A model generated the notes under the pieces. That model had not been told where the DNA came from and ran no database searches. It was given only the letters and a program-made list of their open reading frames with translations. 64,000 nucleotides of DNA from Colwellia psychrerythraea 34H (GTDB taxonomy: Bacteria; Pseudomonadota; Gammaproteobacteria; Enterobacterales; Alteromonadaceae), in the NCBI RefSeq assembly GCF_000012325.1, contig NC_003910.7, positions 4,898,001-4,962,000 of the forward strand, given 5' to 3'. Each line of letters begins with the position of its first letter. The stretch's first letter is position 1. This document shows positions 26,755 through 37,021 of the stretch, piece by piece. Made by a program: the position numbers and the translations under genes.

Positions 26755-27717
26755 TTACGATTTCAGTTTTGCGTTTTCACAATAAGCACCGCGCTGACGC
26801 AGTAATTCACGATAAAGTCCTTTATCGGCAACAAATTTATCACGACCATGTAACCAAGCGTGATTATTCACCACTAACATACTGCCCACAGGAACACGGA
26901 CATTAAAGGTATTTTGTTCTGCTTCTAATGATGTGCCCATTTCATATAAATACTGACCTTGACGCATATTTAAAGGTTCAGCAAATTGATCGATAAAAAG
27001 CATTTTAGGCCGACCATTATCATCTTCTTCAAAAAACACCGGATGTTGCATTTTATAGGTAATATTTTTACTCGCTGGCGATGTCCATTGAATGTCTTCT
27101 TTTGCCAACGGATGATTATAGAATTTTTCTAAATCTTGCCATTCATCTACATGCAATAACAAAGAATCACCGCCCGCCATATTCTCTTCCGCTATTTTTT
27201 GCATAATAACCCAGTCGGTGCGTTCCTCTACATAGGTACCATCATTGTGTAATTCCATACGTCGATGGGCTTGTCGTAAATAACTATCACTATTGTCTTC
27301 ATTTTTTACGCTGAATCGCGCATAAAATTTGCCATACATAGCATCTAAATTAGGTACACCAATTAAGTGAGAAACAGCAGTCGATAATAAAATATTAAAC
27401 TCAAGCTGATCAAATTCAGCCGCAACAGGCTCGCATTGCAACATAAAGGCACCCGTATCTCTATTCTTGATAATACCTAGCAGTAAGGCACCTAAAGTAT
27501 CATTAGTGAGATGATTAAGAATACCCGCAACATGAAAACGCAAAAATGGCTTGTACTCTATCGCCTGCACTCCTAACGGTAATGCCTGTTCAATAAATCC
27601 TTTTACTGTTTCAGAGCTCAGCTTTATCACTTGTAAACGTGGATTCGCTGCAAATGGAGCTACCGAAAAGCCATATGGAATTGATTCATTGTTTAATTTT
27701 ATTGCTGATGTATTCAT
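26755..27717 (-). CDS. glaH: Glutarate 2-hydroxylase GlaH (CsiD)
   Basis: A 320-residue Fe(II)/2-oxoglutarate-dependent oxygenase of the CsiD/GlaH family. The iron ligands are H and D of ELHNDGTYVEERTDW and the distal histidine in NNHAWLHGRDKF. SHLIGVPNLDAMYGKFYARF is characteristic of the family. It hydroxylates glutarate to L-2-hydroxyglutarate while turning 2-oxoglutarate into succinate. GAGGGTGAT provides the ribosome site. Only 34 bases separate its start from repeat copy B, so its promoter must lie within or beyond that repeat. Confidence 0.93.
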   Translation of the reverse strand: MNTSAIKLNNESIPYGFSVAPFAANPRLQVIKLSSETVKGFIEQALPLGVQAIEYKPFLRFHVAGILNHLTNDTLGALLLGIIKNRDTGAFMLQCEPVAAEFDQLEFNILLSTAVSHLIGVPNLDAMYGKFYARFSVKNEDNSDSYLRQAHRRMELHNDGTYVEERTDWVIMQKIAEENMAGGDSLLLHVDEWQDLEKFYNHPLAKEDIQWTSPASKNITYKMQHPVFFEEDDNGRPKMLFIDQFAEPLNMRQGQYLYEMGTSLEAEQNTFNVRVPVGSMLVVNNHAWLHGRDKFVADKGLYRELLRQRGAYCENAKLKS

Positions 27718-27751
27718 TCTATCACCCTCTTATGCTTTTGATTTAAAACCA

Positions 27752-28015
27752 ATACCCATGCTATTCCAAGATGCAGGATTCAACGAGAATTAAAAGGCTT
27801 ATAGGCAAGGCATTAATTGAAGAGAATAGTTATTCTATTGTCAAAATTAATAACGCGGCATATACGCCTTTTAAACTCGCCATGCAGGGGCTACAGAGAA
27901 AACCATCCTCATCGTTGCATCTATTATTAAGGGACTAACCATTAATAAAAGATGCGCCTTGATCAAGAATTTCTCTGTAGTCCTGAAACTCGCATCTTGA
28001 AGTAGCATGTGTATA
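27752..28015. repeat. TATACCC-ended palindromic repeat, copy B
   Basis: About 264 bp. The ends are ATACCCATGCTATTCC on the left and a right end mirrored by GCATGTGTAT. Inner arms CTACAGAGAAA (27891-27901) and TTTCTCTGTAG (27970-27980) are perfectly complementary yet unrelated to the inner arms of copies A and D. It contains AAGGGACTAACCATT. It sits in the glaH/LysR divergent region. Confidence 0.82.
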
Positions 28016-28166
28016 GATAGTCGTGTTAGTAAATTGCTAACTACTGCTAGCTTCACTGTAATTTTTATTGGTCTTCATTAGTGTTTTACTCTATCTAGAA
28101 AGCGAGAATAAATATAATATATAGTTTTTATAATTTTCATAACTTTTACTTATCGATGACGTTACT

Positions 28167-29048
28167 ATGAATTTAAAGCGCCTTGAATATTTTTGTCAAT
28201 TAGCCGTGTTGGGCAACTTTACTCGGGCTGCACATAAAATTGGCATTGCTCAACCAGCACTGACCATTGCGATTCAAAAACTAGAACAAGAAGTTGGATT
28301 GAAGTTAATTAATCGGGCTGAAAAAAACGCATTATTAACCGCTGAAGGTGAAGTATTATATAAACTGGCAACCCAGTTATTAAGCCAAGCAAAACAGCTT
28401 GAATTAGAATTAGAAGAACTCAAAGACCTAGAGCAAGGCACTATTCGATTTGGTGTTTCCGCTATGATGGGCTCTTATTACTTCCCCAAAGTACTAGCAA
28501 CATTTAAACAAAAGTATCCAAAAATAAAAATGCATTTGGTTGATCAAGGCACAGCTGCACTTGAGAAAATGTTACTCAATGGCGAACTTGATTTAGCCTT
28601 AGTTCGCAGTGATTCAGAGAACCCACAACTGCGCTACACTGAGCTTTTTAATGAGGAGGTTGTTGCAGCCATGGCCAGCTCTCATCCGCTAGCTAATGAG
28701 CAAAGCATATCACTCGCACAATTTTGTCAGCAGCCATTGGTACTATTTCATGAAGGGTATTTCTTGCGTGAAGTCATTAGTCAATATTCAAAAAAAAATC
28801 ACTTAGCCTTAGATATTCGTATGGAAACGAATCTTATTGAACTGCAAAAATCATTGGTGCGTAGTGAGGTGGGAATTACCACTTGTCTATCGCGTATTTT
28901 ACAAAACGAACAGCAGATGACATCAACTCCCTTTGAGCCAAAAATTGAATTTAAGCTGAGTTTGGCATGGAAAAAAAATCACTACCTCTCTAAAGCCAGT
29001 AAAGCTTTTATGACACATTTAAGCTCAACGCTTGATCCTATGGGCTAA
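28167..29048 (+). CDS. LysR-family regulator, probable controller of glaH-lhgO
   Basis: A 293-residue LysR protein with N-terminal helix-turn-helix (RLEYFCQLAVLGNFTRAAHK then IGIAQPALTIAIQKLEQEVG) and a substrate-binding effector domain (GTIRFGVSAMMGSYYFPKVL). It is divergent from glaH with repeat copy B in between. In enterobacteria glaH is controlled by the GntR-type CsiR, so a LysR neighbour suggests a different control scheme. Target and ligand are inferred from position only. Confidence 0.85.
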   Translation: MNLKRLEYFCQLAVLGNFTRAAHKIGIAQPALTIAIQKLEQEVGLKLINRAEKNALLTAEGEVLYKLATQLLSQAKQLELELEELKDLEQGTIRFGVSAMMGSYYFPKVLATFKQKYPKIKMHLVDQGTAALEKMLLNGELDLALVRSDSENPQLRYTELFNEEVVAAMASSHPLANEQSISLAQFCQQPLVLFHEGYFLREVISQYSKKNHLALDIRMETNLIELQKSLVRSEVGITTCLSRILQNEQQMTSTPFEPKIEFKLSLAWKKNHYLSKASKAFMTHLSSTLDPMG

Positions 29049-29104
29049 ACTTGAAAAATTGGCTCTCAACTGCAGAGAACGATGAATTCAAAGCCCCATA
29101 TAAA

Positions 29105-29132
29105 AAAGCCACTACTGATGAGTAGTGGCTTT
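29105..29132. terminator. Bidirectional terminator between the LysR gene and spuC
   Basis: AAAGCCACTACT (29105-29116) and AGTAGTGGCTTT (29121-29132) enclose the loop GATG. It has T-runs on both strands. It serves the convergent LysR gene and the gab/spuC operon. Confidence 0.85.
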
Positions 29133-29161
29133 CTTTATACAAAATCTAAACTAATTTGAAT

Positions 29162-30517
29162 TTAGATAAGGTTATAGAACCTTGCTGTATCGTCTAATGT
29201 CTTTTTAGCTTTCTCTATTAACTCATCAATTTCGGCTTTGGTAATAACCAAAGGTGGTGAGATAACCATGATGTCGCCACATGAACGCATAATTAAGCCA
29301 TTATCCATTGAATAATCACGACAAACACCACCACCAGCGGCATTAGGGGCTAAACGTTCTTTAGTTGCCTTATCTTTAACAAGTTCAATTGCTGCAACCA
29401 TGCCTAAACCACGCGCTTCACCCACAATAGGATGGTCTGCAAGTTCTTGCCAGCGTTGCTGTAAGTAAGGTGATATTTCACTTTTAACTTGATCAACAAT
29501 ACCTTCTGATTCTAAAATTTCGATATTTTTTAGTGCGACAGCCGCCGCTACCGGATGACCTGAATAAGTGTAACCATGGTTAAAATCGGCACCTTCTCCG
29601 ATCACTACATCAGCAACTTTATCTGAAATGATAACGCCGCCAATAGGCAAATAACCTGAAGACATTCCTTTAGCGATAGTAATCATGTCTGGTTTTAAAT
29701 CAAAGTATTCACTCGCGAACCATTCGCCTGTACGACCAAAACCTGAAATAACTTCGTCTAAAATAAAGAGAATATCGTACTTGGCTAGAATTCTTTTAAT
29801 TTCAGGCCAGTAGCTATCTGGAGGTGTTATAACCCCACCAGCACCTTGGAAAGGTTCTGCAATAAAAGCAGCAACGTTCTCTTCGCCTACTTCTAATATT
29901 TTAGCTTCCAATGATTGGGCTGCTTTAAGTCCAAATTCATCTTGAGACAAATCGCCACCTTCAGCAAACCAATAAGGTTGATCAACATGCACAATACCAT
30001 CAATAGGTAAGTCACCTTGTTCATGCATATAACCCATTCCACCTAGGCTTGCCGCAGCAACAGTAGAACCATGATACGCATTTTTACGACTGATAAAGGT
30101 TTTCTTCGTTGGTTTGCCTTTTAAGTCCCAGTATCTACGCACCATTCTAAAGTTTGTGTCATTCGCATCAGAGCCTGAGCCAGTAAAAAATACTTTATTC
30201 ATATGAGCAGGCGCAAGAGAAGCTATTTTTGCTGCCAGGTTAGTTGCTGGTGCCGTGGTTGTTTTAAAGAACAAGTTGTAATAAGGCAGTTCTGTCATTT
30301 GTTGACTTGCTGCTTCAACGAGCTCTTTACGACCATAACCAATATTTACACACCACAAACCCGCCATACCATCGAGATATTTTTTACCATTATCTTCATA
30401 GATATAAACACCTTCCGCTTTAGATATTAATTTAATACCTTTTTCTGCTAGCTCTTTATTATCACTAAATGGTTGAAAGTGATGTGCTGTATTTTTCTGC
30501 TGAAATTCTGATTTCAT
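29162..30517 (-). CDS. spuC: Class III omega-aminotransferase, putrescine/cadaverine--pyruvate type (SpuC-like)
   Basis: A 451-residue PLP enzyme. The Schiff-base lysine is in TIAKGMSSGYLPIGG (near residue 287). Upstream features are NAYHGSTVAAASLGGMGYM and DEVISGFGRTGEWFA. MAGLWCVNIGYGR and ELPYYNLFF near the N-terminus are typical of SpuC-type pyruvate aminotransferases, which make 4-aminobutanal from putrescine. It is last in gabD-gabT-spuC. A small hairpin (CCGCTCT/AGAGCGG, 30550-30566) precedes it. Taurine or beta-alanine aminotransferase remains possible. Confidence 0.82.
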   Translation of the reverse strand: MKSEFQQKNTAHHFQPFSDNKELAEKGIKLISKAEGVYIYEDNGKKYLDGMAGLWCVNIGYGRKELVEAASQQMTELPYYNLFFKTTTAPATNLAAKIASLAPAHMNKVFFTGSGSDANDTNFRMVRRYWDLKGKPTKKTFISRKNAYHGSTVAAASLGGMGYMHEQGDLPIDGIVHVDQPYWFAEGGDLSQDEFGLKAAQSLEAKILEVGEENVAAFIAEPFQGAGGVITPPDSYWPEIKRILAKYDILFILDEVISGFGRTGEWFASEYFDLKPDMITIAKGMSSGYLPIGGVIISDKVADVVIGEGADFNHGYTYSGHPVAAAVALKNIEILESEGIVDQVKSEISPYLQQRWQELADHPIVGEARGLGMVAAIELVKDKATKERLAPNAAGGGVCRDYSMDNGLIMRSCGDIMVISPPLVITKAEIDELIEKAKKTLDDTARFYNLI

Positions 30518-30549
30518 AACATAACCTTTTAATTTTTATTATAAATTAT

Positions 30550-30566
30550 CCGCTCTATGAGAGCGG
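30550..30566 (-). promoter_or_regulatory. Intercistronic hairpin between gabT and spuC
   Basis: CCGCTCT and AGAGCGG are perfectly paired around a three-base loop. It is not followed by a T-run, so it may set mRNA stability or partial attenuation between the two genes. Confidence 0.4.
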
Positions 30567-30597
30567 TCTGTTTAAAACGTTTTTTAAAAATTACACT

Positions 30598-31884
30598 CTA
30601 CTTAGCAAGCTCTTTGAACATGTTTTCGAACGCATCTAAGCCTTCTGTTAATACTTCATCTGTGATGGTTAGTGGTGGTAAGAAACGGATAACATTTCCG
30701 TAAAAACCACACGCAAGCAATACCAAACCATTTTTAGCCGCATGAGCGATAATCGCTTGGGTTAATTCAGTATTTGGTTGCTCTGCATCACCGTTTTGGA
30801 TTAATTCCATGGCAATCATTGAACCTTGATTACGTACTTCTAAAACTAGTTCAGGGAATGCCGTTTTTAACTGGCTTAAACGGTGGTTAAATTGTTCACC
30901 AATGTGTGCTGAACGCTCAACTAAACTTTCTTCTTCGATAATATCTAAAACCGCTAAAGCTGCAGCACAAGCGACAGGAGAACCACCATAAGTTCCGCCT
31001 AAACCACCTGGCAATGGTGCATCCATCACTTCACTTTTACCCACAACGGCTGCGATTGGGAAACCACCCGCAATGCCTTTTGCCATGGTCATTAAATCTG
31101 CTTCAACCCCTGAATGTTCAAAAGCAAACATTTTACCGGTACGGCCAAAGCCCGTTTGGATCTCATCAGCAATTAACATAATTCCATGCTGATCACAGAG
31201 TTGACGTAAGGCTTGCAAAAATTCAGTAGGTGCCGCATAAAAACCGCCCTCACCTTGTACAGGTTCAACAATAATGGCTGCAACATCGCTAGGTGCGATA
31301 TCGACTTTAAATAAATTCTCTAGGGCTTTTAACGATTGCTTAACCGTAATGTCATGGCATTCGATTGGGAATGGGGCATGAAAAATATCACCAGGAAATG
31401 GGCCAAATAAGTTTTTATAAGGTGTGATTTTACCTGTTAGCGCCATGGTTAAGTTGGTACGTCCGTGAAAACCACCATTAAAGGCAATAACACCACGACG
31501 ACCAGTATGGGCACGAGCAATTTTCACACAGTTCTCAACGGCTTCAGCACCTGTTGAAACAAATATCGCTTTTTTCTCAGAATCACCAGGGGCGATATCG
31601 ATTAGTTTTTCTGCTAATTCAACAGCAACTTCATAAGGGTTAACCATGACACAAGTATGACTAAATTTATCTAACTGTGCTTTTGCAGCAGCGACAACTT
31701 TTGGGTGACTATGACCGGTATTACACACCGCAATACCCGCACCAAAGTCGATATAGCGATTACCTTCTACATCCCATATTTCTGAGTTTTCTGCACGCTC
31801 TACATACACTGGATACATATTGCCTTGGCCACGAGCGATCACTTTAGTCTTTCTGTTTTGTAATTCTTGATTTGATGTTGTCAT
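30598..31884 (-). CDS. gabT: 4-aminobutyrate aminotransferase GabT
   Basis: A 428-residue class III aminotransferase. The ATG at 31884 gives the family length; an upstream in-frame GTG at 31926 would add 14 residues and is rejected. Motifs are NTGHSHPKVVAA, FNGGFHGRTNLTMALTGK, DEIQTGFGRTG and the PLP lysine in TMAKGIAGGFPIA. It converts GABA and 2-oxoglutarate to succinate semialdehyde and glutamate. Such enzymes often also use 5-aminovalerate, which would yield glutarate semialdehyde. It follows gabD by 97 bases. Confidence 0.92.
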   Translation of the reverse strand: MTTSNQELQNRKTKVIARGQGNMYPVYVERAENSEIWDVEGNRYIDFGAGIAVCNTGHSHPKVVAAAKAQLDKFSHTCVMVNPYEVAVELAEKLIDIAPGDSEKKAIFVSTGAEAVENCVKIARAHTGRRGVIAFNGGFHGRTNLTMALTGKITPYKNLFGPFPGDIFHAPFPIECHDITVKQSLKALENLFKVDIAPSDVAAIIVEPVQGEGGFYAAPTEFLQALRQLCDQHGIMLIADEIQTGFGRTGKMFAFEHSGVEADLMTMAKGIAGGFPIAAVVGKSEVMDAPLPGGLGGTYGGSPVACAAALAVLDIIEEESLVERSAHIGEQFNHRLSQLKTAFPELVLEVRNQGSMIAMELIQNGDAEQPNTELTQAIIAHAAKNGLVLLACGFYGNVIRFLPPLTITDEVLTEGLDAFENMFKELAK

Positions 31885-31981
31885 TGTATTGTCTCTAAAT
31901 TCTTTTCTAAATGGTGAGAGAGACACTTTTGTATAACTCTCTCGACATAATATAAATTGGGTTAAACTTGCCTAAACGAGG

Positions 31982-33466
31982 CTATTTATCTAAACCGCCC
32001 ATACATAGGTATTTAATTTCTAAGTAATCGTCTAAGCCGTATTTTGAACCTTCGCGGCCGTTACCTGATTGTTTAACACCACCAAATGGAGCAGCAGCGT
32101 TAGAAATAATGCCTTCATTAATACCTACCATGCCAAACTCAAGCCCTTCAGCTACTCGCCAAACCGTTCCAATGTCGCGAGAATAGAAATACGCCGCTAA
32201 GCCGTATTCTGTATCGTTGGCAAGTTCAATCGCTTCTTCTTCAGTTTCAAAAGCAATAATAGGTGAAACTGGACCAAAAATTTCATTGGCTGCAATGGGC
32301 ATATCATTGGTCACGCCAGTTAGGATTGTTGGCTGATAGAACAGTTCACCTGCTTCTGAACGCTGTCCGCCAAAGGCAACTTTTGCACCTGCCGCAATAG
32401 AGTCAGCAACCAGTTTTTCAACATCACAAACCGCTTTATCTGAAATCATTGGGCCAAGGTTAACGCCCTCGACTAAACCATCACCAATGTGCAATTCAGC
32501 TACTGCATTTTTGAATTTTTCGGTAAATTCTTCTAATACGCCTTGTTGTACAAGAATACGATTGGTACAAACACACGTTTGACCTGCATTACGGTATTTA
32601 GAAATAATCGCACCTTGTACCGCAGCATCAATATCGGCATCGTTAAAAACAATAAAGGGTGCATTACCACCTAATTCCATTGATACTTTTTTCACGGTTG
32701 TTGCACATTGAGTTAATAATAATTTGCCAACGCCAGTCGAACCGGTGAAAGTGAATTTTGCAACATCAGGATGTTGTGTTAATACTTGCCCCATGCCGCG
32801 AGAGTTACTACCAACAACAACGTTAAATACGCCAGCAGGAATACCTGCTCGCTCTGCTAATTCAGCCATTGCTAATGCCGACAACGGTGTAGATTCAGAC
32901 GGTCTAACCACAAAAGTACAACCTGCAGCTAACGCCGCCGCCGCTTTACGGGCGATCATCGCATTTGGGAAGTTCCATGGGGTAATAGAAGCAACTACGC
33001 CAACGGGCTGCTTAATAACAACAATTTTTTTATCACTCGAAAGCGCAGGGATGGTATCGCCGTAAACGCGTTTACCTTCTTCAGCAAACCATTCTAAAAA
33101 TGCCGCACCGTAGGCAATTTCACCTTTAGCTTCAGCTAGAGGTTTACCTTGCTCTAACGTTAGGATACGTCCTAGGTCATCTTGATTTTCCATTACTAAA
33201 TTAAACCAGTTACGTAACAGAGTTGCACGTTCGTTGGCCGATTTAGCTGACCACATTTTTAATGCACCTTTGGCAGCAGACACCGCCAATTCAGTTTCGG
33301 CTACATCAGCATTACTCACTTGAGCAACAACTTCCCCAGTCGATGGGTTGATTACTGGGAATTGTGTTTCACTACTATGCCAACTGCCGTTAATATATGA
33401 AAATGGTTTGATAAGCTGGCTGTCTTTTATGCCCGCGGCTTCTAAATTACAAGTAACTTCAGTCAT
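31982..33466 (-). CDS. gabD: Succinate-semialdehyde dehydrogenase GabD
   Basis: A 494-residue aldehyde dehydrogenase. Catalytic cysteine is in NAGQTCVCTNRILVQ, the general base in MELGGNAPFIVF and cofactor contacts in TPWNFPNAMIARKAAAALAAGCT and FTGSTGVGKLL. The form matches GabD (E. coli 482). It oxidises succinate semialdehyde to succinate; relatives (DavD) also act on glutarate semialdehyde. First gene of gabD-gabT-spuC and divergent from the LysR gene at 33572. Confidence 0.92.
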   Translation of the reverse strand: MTEVTCNLEAAGIKDSQLIKPFSYINGSWHSSETQFPVINPSTGEVVAQVSNADVAETELAVSAAKGALKMWSAKSANERATLLRNWFNLVMENQDDLGRILTLEQGKPLAEAKGEIAYGAAFLEWFAEEGKRVYGDTIPALSSDKKIVVIKQPVGVVASITPWNFPNAMIARKAAAALAAGCTFVVRPSESTPLSALAMAELAERAGIPAGVFNVVVGSNSRGMGQVLTQHPDVAKFTFTGSTGVGKLLLTQCATTVKKVSMELGGNAPFIVFNDADIDAAVQGAIISKYRNAGQTCVCTNRILVQQGVLEEFTEKFKNAVAELHIGDGLVEGVNLGPMISDKAVCDVEKLVADSIAAGAKVAFGGQRSEAGELFYQPTILTGVTNDMPIAANEIFGPVSPIIAFETEEEAIELANDTEYGLAAYFYSRDIGTVWRVAEGLEFGMVGINEGIISNAAAPFGGVKQSGNGREGSKYGLDDYLEIKYLCMGGLDK

Positions 33467-33571
33467 GGTTTTATCTCGCTAGTTATTTAATAAACAATAA
33501 CGGTATTGAAACCTAGTTTTAATTAAGGTTAAATACAAAACAATAAACCTTTAGTTTGAAGTAGACAAAAC

Positions 33572-34495
33572 ATGTATAAACACTCGATTATTCCTAAACC
33601 AGTTAGTGAATATGATTTACGTTTGCTGCGTATTTTCATCTCAGTAGTAGAACATGGCGGATTTTCATCGGCAGCTAATGCCTTAGGAATAACGCGCTCT
33701 ACCATCAGTGTGCATATGTCTAATTTAGAAACTCGCATGAAATTAAAATTGTGTTTACGTGGCCGTGGAGGATTTTCTTTAACTGAAGATGGTCAGGCTG
33801 TTTACCAAGCCGTACTTGATTTATTTGCCACAATGGATGATTTTTCTTTATTAATTGATAGCTTAGGCAGTGAATTAAGTGGCGAATTAATTATTTTATG
33901 TGCGGATCAACTTGATGAAAGCAAACAGCATAAAATGGCGCAAGTGATTAAAAAGATAAACGATGCCTCACCTAATTTGCACCTAGTGTTAGATGGTGAC
34001 TCTATCTCAAATATAGAGAAGGCTCTGCTAAAAGATAAAGCTCACATCGCTTTGTTTCCAAGCTATCAACAAATCGAAGGTTTGCAATACCAACCGCTAT
34101 TTAGCGAATCTATTTATCTATGTTGTGGCAAGCAGCACCCTTTCTTTAATCAAGTCGATACGGCTATATCTGAAGAAATATTAGGGCAAGCCGCTGCTAT
34201 ACACCCAGGCATCAATATAGATTTAGCTGGTAAACAACAATTAGAAAAACTTAACTTATCTGCAAAGTCTTATCAATTTGATACCCGTAAGGCCATGATT
34301 CTATCTGGCTGTTATATAGGTTTTATGCAACAAAGTTTTATTCAAGCAGAACTAAACCGTGGCGAGATCAGAATAATAAAACCCAACAGTCATCATTATC
34401 AATTTAGGTTATCTTTAGTTAGTAAGAAAACCCCCAGAGAAGTCAAAAAAGTTGAGTTATTAACGAATGTATTTTCCCAAGTATTTGAGCTATAA
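33572..34495 (+). CDS. LysR-family regulator divergent from gabD
   Basis: A 307-residue LysR protein. The helix-turn-helix spans DLRLLRIFISVVEHGGFSSA then LGITRSTISVHMSNLETRM. The effector domain (GELIILCADQLDESK) is more diverged. It is 105 bases from the gabD start and convergent with gcdH. I infer control of gabDT-spuC and perhaps of the neighbouring glutaryl-CoA genes. Confidence 0.83.
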   Translation: MYKHSIIPKPVSEYDLRLLRIFISVVEHGGFSSAANALGITRSTISVHMSNLETRMKLKLCLRGRGGFSLTEDGQAVYQAVLDLFATMDDFSLLIDSLGSELSGELIILCADQLDESKQHKMAQVIKKINDASPNLHLVLDGDSISNIEKALLKDKAHIALFPSYQQIEGLQYQPLFSESIYLCCGKQHPFFNQVDTAISEEILGQAAAIHPGINIDLAGKQQLEKLNLSAKSYQFDTRKAMILSGCYIGFMQQSFIQAELNRGEIRIIKPNSHHYQFRLSLVSKKTPREVKKVELLTNVFSQVFEL

Positions 34496-34541
34496 AAGTT
34501 CGTGGGAATTTATCTATATGAATACATTCTGCCTCGCGTAT

Positions 34542-34572
34542 AAAAAAGGGGCATACCCGATGGTATAACCCC
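34542..34572 (-). terminator. gcdH terminator
   Basis: Read on the minus strand, GGGGTTATACC (34572-34562) pairs with GGTATGCCCC (34557-34548) around ATCG/CGGG. A run of six T follows. It lies about 30 bases past the gcdH stop. Confidence 0.65.
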
Positions 34573-34603
34573 TGTTCACTTATTTAACTATAATGGTATT
34601 AGT

Positions 34604-35788
34604 TTAGTAAAATGCTTGTAAACCCGTTTGAGCACGACCGAGTATTAAACCATGTACATCATACGTCCCTTCATAGGTATTTACCGTTTCTAAGTTAACC
34701 ATATGACGAATAACATGAAACTCATCTGAAATACCGTTGCCGCCGTGCATATCACGCGCCATACGAGCAATATCAAGTGATTTACCACAGTTGTTACGTT
34801 TAACCATTGATATCATGGTTGGGTCCCACTTTTTGGTATCAATAATACGACCAACACGTAGTGATGCCTGTAAACCTAACGAGATTTCGGTTTGCATATT
34901 AGCGAGTTTAGTTTGGAATAACTGTGTTTGTGCCAGCGGACGTTTAAATTGAATACGATCTAAACCGTACTGACGTGCACCATGCCAACAGAACTCAGCA
35001 GCGCCCAATGCCCCCCAAGAAATACCATATCTCGCCATATTTAAACAACCAAATGGTCCAGCTAAACCGCGTATTTCAGGAAACATATTTTCTTCTGGCA
35101 CAAAAACGTTATCCATTACGATTTCACCCGTAATTGAGGTACGTAAAGATATTTTACCTTCAATTTTTGGCGCTGATAAACCTGCCATGCCTTTTTCTAG
35201 CACAAAACCACAAATTTGATTTCCTTCAGCTTCATTTTTTGCCCACACTACAAAAACATCGGCGATAGGTGAATTGGTAATCCACATTTTTGAGCCCGTT
35301 AAACGATAACCGCCATCTACTTTCTTAGCGCGAGTGATCATACTTGAAGGATCAGAACCTGAACCTGGCTCGGTTAAACCAAAACAACCTATGTATTCAC
35401 CCGTAGCAAGCTTAGGTAAATATTTTTCTTTTTGTTCAGTAGTACCGTACGCATTAATTGGATGCATAACTAATGAGGATTGCACGCTCATTGCACTTCT
35501 ATAACCACTGTCTACTCGTTCTACTTCACGGGCGACTAAGCCATAACTTACGTAATTAACACCTGAACAACCATAACCATCAATGGTTGCACCTAATAAC
35601 CCAAGCTCACCAAACTGACGCATGATATTTGGATCAAAGTCCTCATTACGGTTAGCCATTAATACACCAGGCATTAACTCTTCTTGGCAAAAGGTATGTG
35701 CCATATCACGCACCATTCGTTCATCTTCTGATAATTGGTCGTTAAGTAGAAGTATGTCATCCCAATTGTTTAGTACTGAATTTGTCAT
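34604..35788 (-). CDS. gcdH: Glutaryl-CoA dehydrogenase GcdH
   Basis: A 394-residue acyl-CoA dehydrogenase. The catalytic glutamate is in [16 protein letters not shown], with [14 protein letters not shown] and [14 protein letters not shown] also matching Gcd[21 protein letters not shown] is a GcdH hallmark. It oxidatively decarboxylates glutaryl-CoA to crotonyl-CoA. It follows the CoA-transferase gene by 60 bases, which supplies its substrate. Confidence 0.94.
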   Translation of the reverse strand: MTNSVLNNWDDILLLNDQLSEDERMVRDMAHTFCQEELMPGVLMANRNEDFDPNIMRQFGELGLLGATIDGYGCSGVNYVSYGLVAREVERVDSGYRSAMSVQSSLVMHPINAYGTTEQKEKYLPKLATGEYIGCFGLTEPGSGSDPSSMITRAKKVDGGYRLTGSKMWITNSPIADVFVVWAKNEAEGNQICGFVLEKGMAGLSAPKIEGKISLRTSITGEIVMDNVFVPEENMFPEIRGLAGPFGCLNMARYGISWGALGAAEFCWHGARQYGLDRIQFKRPLAQTQLFQTKLANMQTEISLGLQASLRVGRIIDTKKWDPTMISMVKRNNCGKSLDIARMARDMHGGNGISDEFHVIRHMVNLETVNTYEGTYDVHGLILGRAQTGLQAFY

Positions 35789-35848
35789 GTTATTCCTCCG
35801 TTATAAAATTTAGATTTATATTTAGATTTAGGTTTAGTTACGTTAGGT

Positions 35849-37021
35849 TTACTTTGATTTTAATATTTCATCAGTGTGCTGTCCCAGTGTGGGTGGAGCA
35901 GCGTGATAAGTAATTGGCGTTTGTGAAAATCTTACCGGATTGCCGACCTGAGGCACTTTACCTGCGGTAGGATGATCTAGCTCAAAGGCCATTTTACGAT
36001 GTTTAATTTGTGGATTTTCAAACACACGGTCAATTGAATTAATGGGACCACAAGGTACATGTACTTCTGAAAGTGCTGCTAACCAATAATCTAACTTTTG
36101 TTTGATAAAGTAAGACTCCAGTAAGGGGATAAGTGTTTCACGATGCTTTACGCGTAATGCATTGGTTGTAAACTGCATATTCTCACCAACCTCTATGCAA
36201 CCCAGTACATTACAGCATTTTTGAAATTGATCATCATTGCCAACGGCTAACAGGATATAACCATCTTGTACTTTCATGGCTTGATATGGAACAATATTTG
36301 GGTGAGCCGACCCTAATCTTTGTGGTACATCACCACTCACTAAATAACTACTGCCTTGATTCGCTAAGCAGGCAACTTGCGTATCTAATAGTGCAATATC
36401 TATCTGTTGACCTTCGTTCGTTTGAGTTCGATGATATAAGGCAGCTAAAATACCCGACACCGCATACATACCTGTCATTAAGTCCGTTGTTGCTACCCCT
36501 ACTTTTTGTGGTCCACCACCGGGTAACGAATCTTTTTCTCCAGTGATGCTCATCAATCCACCCATCGCTTGAATCATGGCATCGTAACCCGCTCTATTCG
36601 CATACGGGCCATCTTGGCCAAAGCCAGTGATTGAGCAATAGATAACATCTTTACGAATTTTTTTAATGCTCTCATAATCTAAGCCGTATTTTTTAAGTCC
36701 GCCAACCTTATAATTTTCAACGACAATATCTGCTTGTGCTACTAATTTATATATTGCTGCTTGTCCATCAGCACTTGTCATATCTACTTCAATCGACTTT
36801 TTCCCTCGATTAGCGGCAAGGTAATATGCTGATTCAGCAGTATCCTCACCCTGCTCATCTTTCACATATGGAGGACCCCAGTGGCGAGTATCATCTCCCT
36901 TTTCAGGTCGTTCTATCTTCCACACTTCGGCACCATAATCAGCCAATACTTGTGTAGCCCAAGGGCCTGCTAAAATTCGGCTAAGATCGAGTACTTTGAT
37001 TCCGGTGAGTGGGCCTGCCAT
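35849..37021 (-). CDS. Class III CoA-transferase, probable succinate/glutarate CoA-transferase
   Basis: A 390-residue CaiB/BaiF (family III) transferase. N-terminal GIKVLDLSRILAGPWATQ and the catalytic aspartate in VATTDLMTGMYAVSGILAALYHR are typical. Co-transcription with gcdH indicates that it moves CoA from succinyl-CoA to glutarate, as the human SUGCT enzyme does. It is divergent from the aldehyde dehydrogenase gene at 37258. Exact donor not shown by sequence. Confidence 0.87.
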   Translation of the reverse strand: MAGPLTGIKVLDLSRILAGPWATQVLADYGAEVWKIERPEKGDDTRHWGPPYVKDEQGEDTAESAYYLAANRGKKSIEVDMTSADGQAAIYKLVAQADIVVENYKVGGLKKYGLDYESIKKIRKDVIYCSITGFGQDGPYANRAGYDAMIQAMGGLMSITGEKDSLPGGGPQKVGVATTDLMTGMYAVSGILAALYHRTQTNEGQQIDIALLDTQVACLANQGSSYLVSGDVPQRLGSAHPNIVPYQAMKVQDGYILLAVGNDDQFQKCCNVLGCIEVGENMQFTTNALRVKHRETLIPLLESYFIKQKLDYWLAALSEVHVPCGPINSIDRVFENPQIKHRKMAFELDHPTAGKVPQVGNPVRFSQTPITYHAAPPTLGQHTDEILKSK

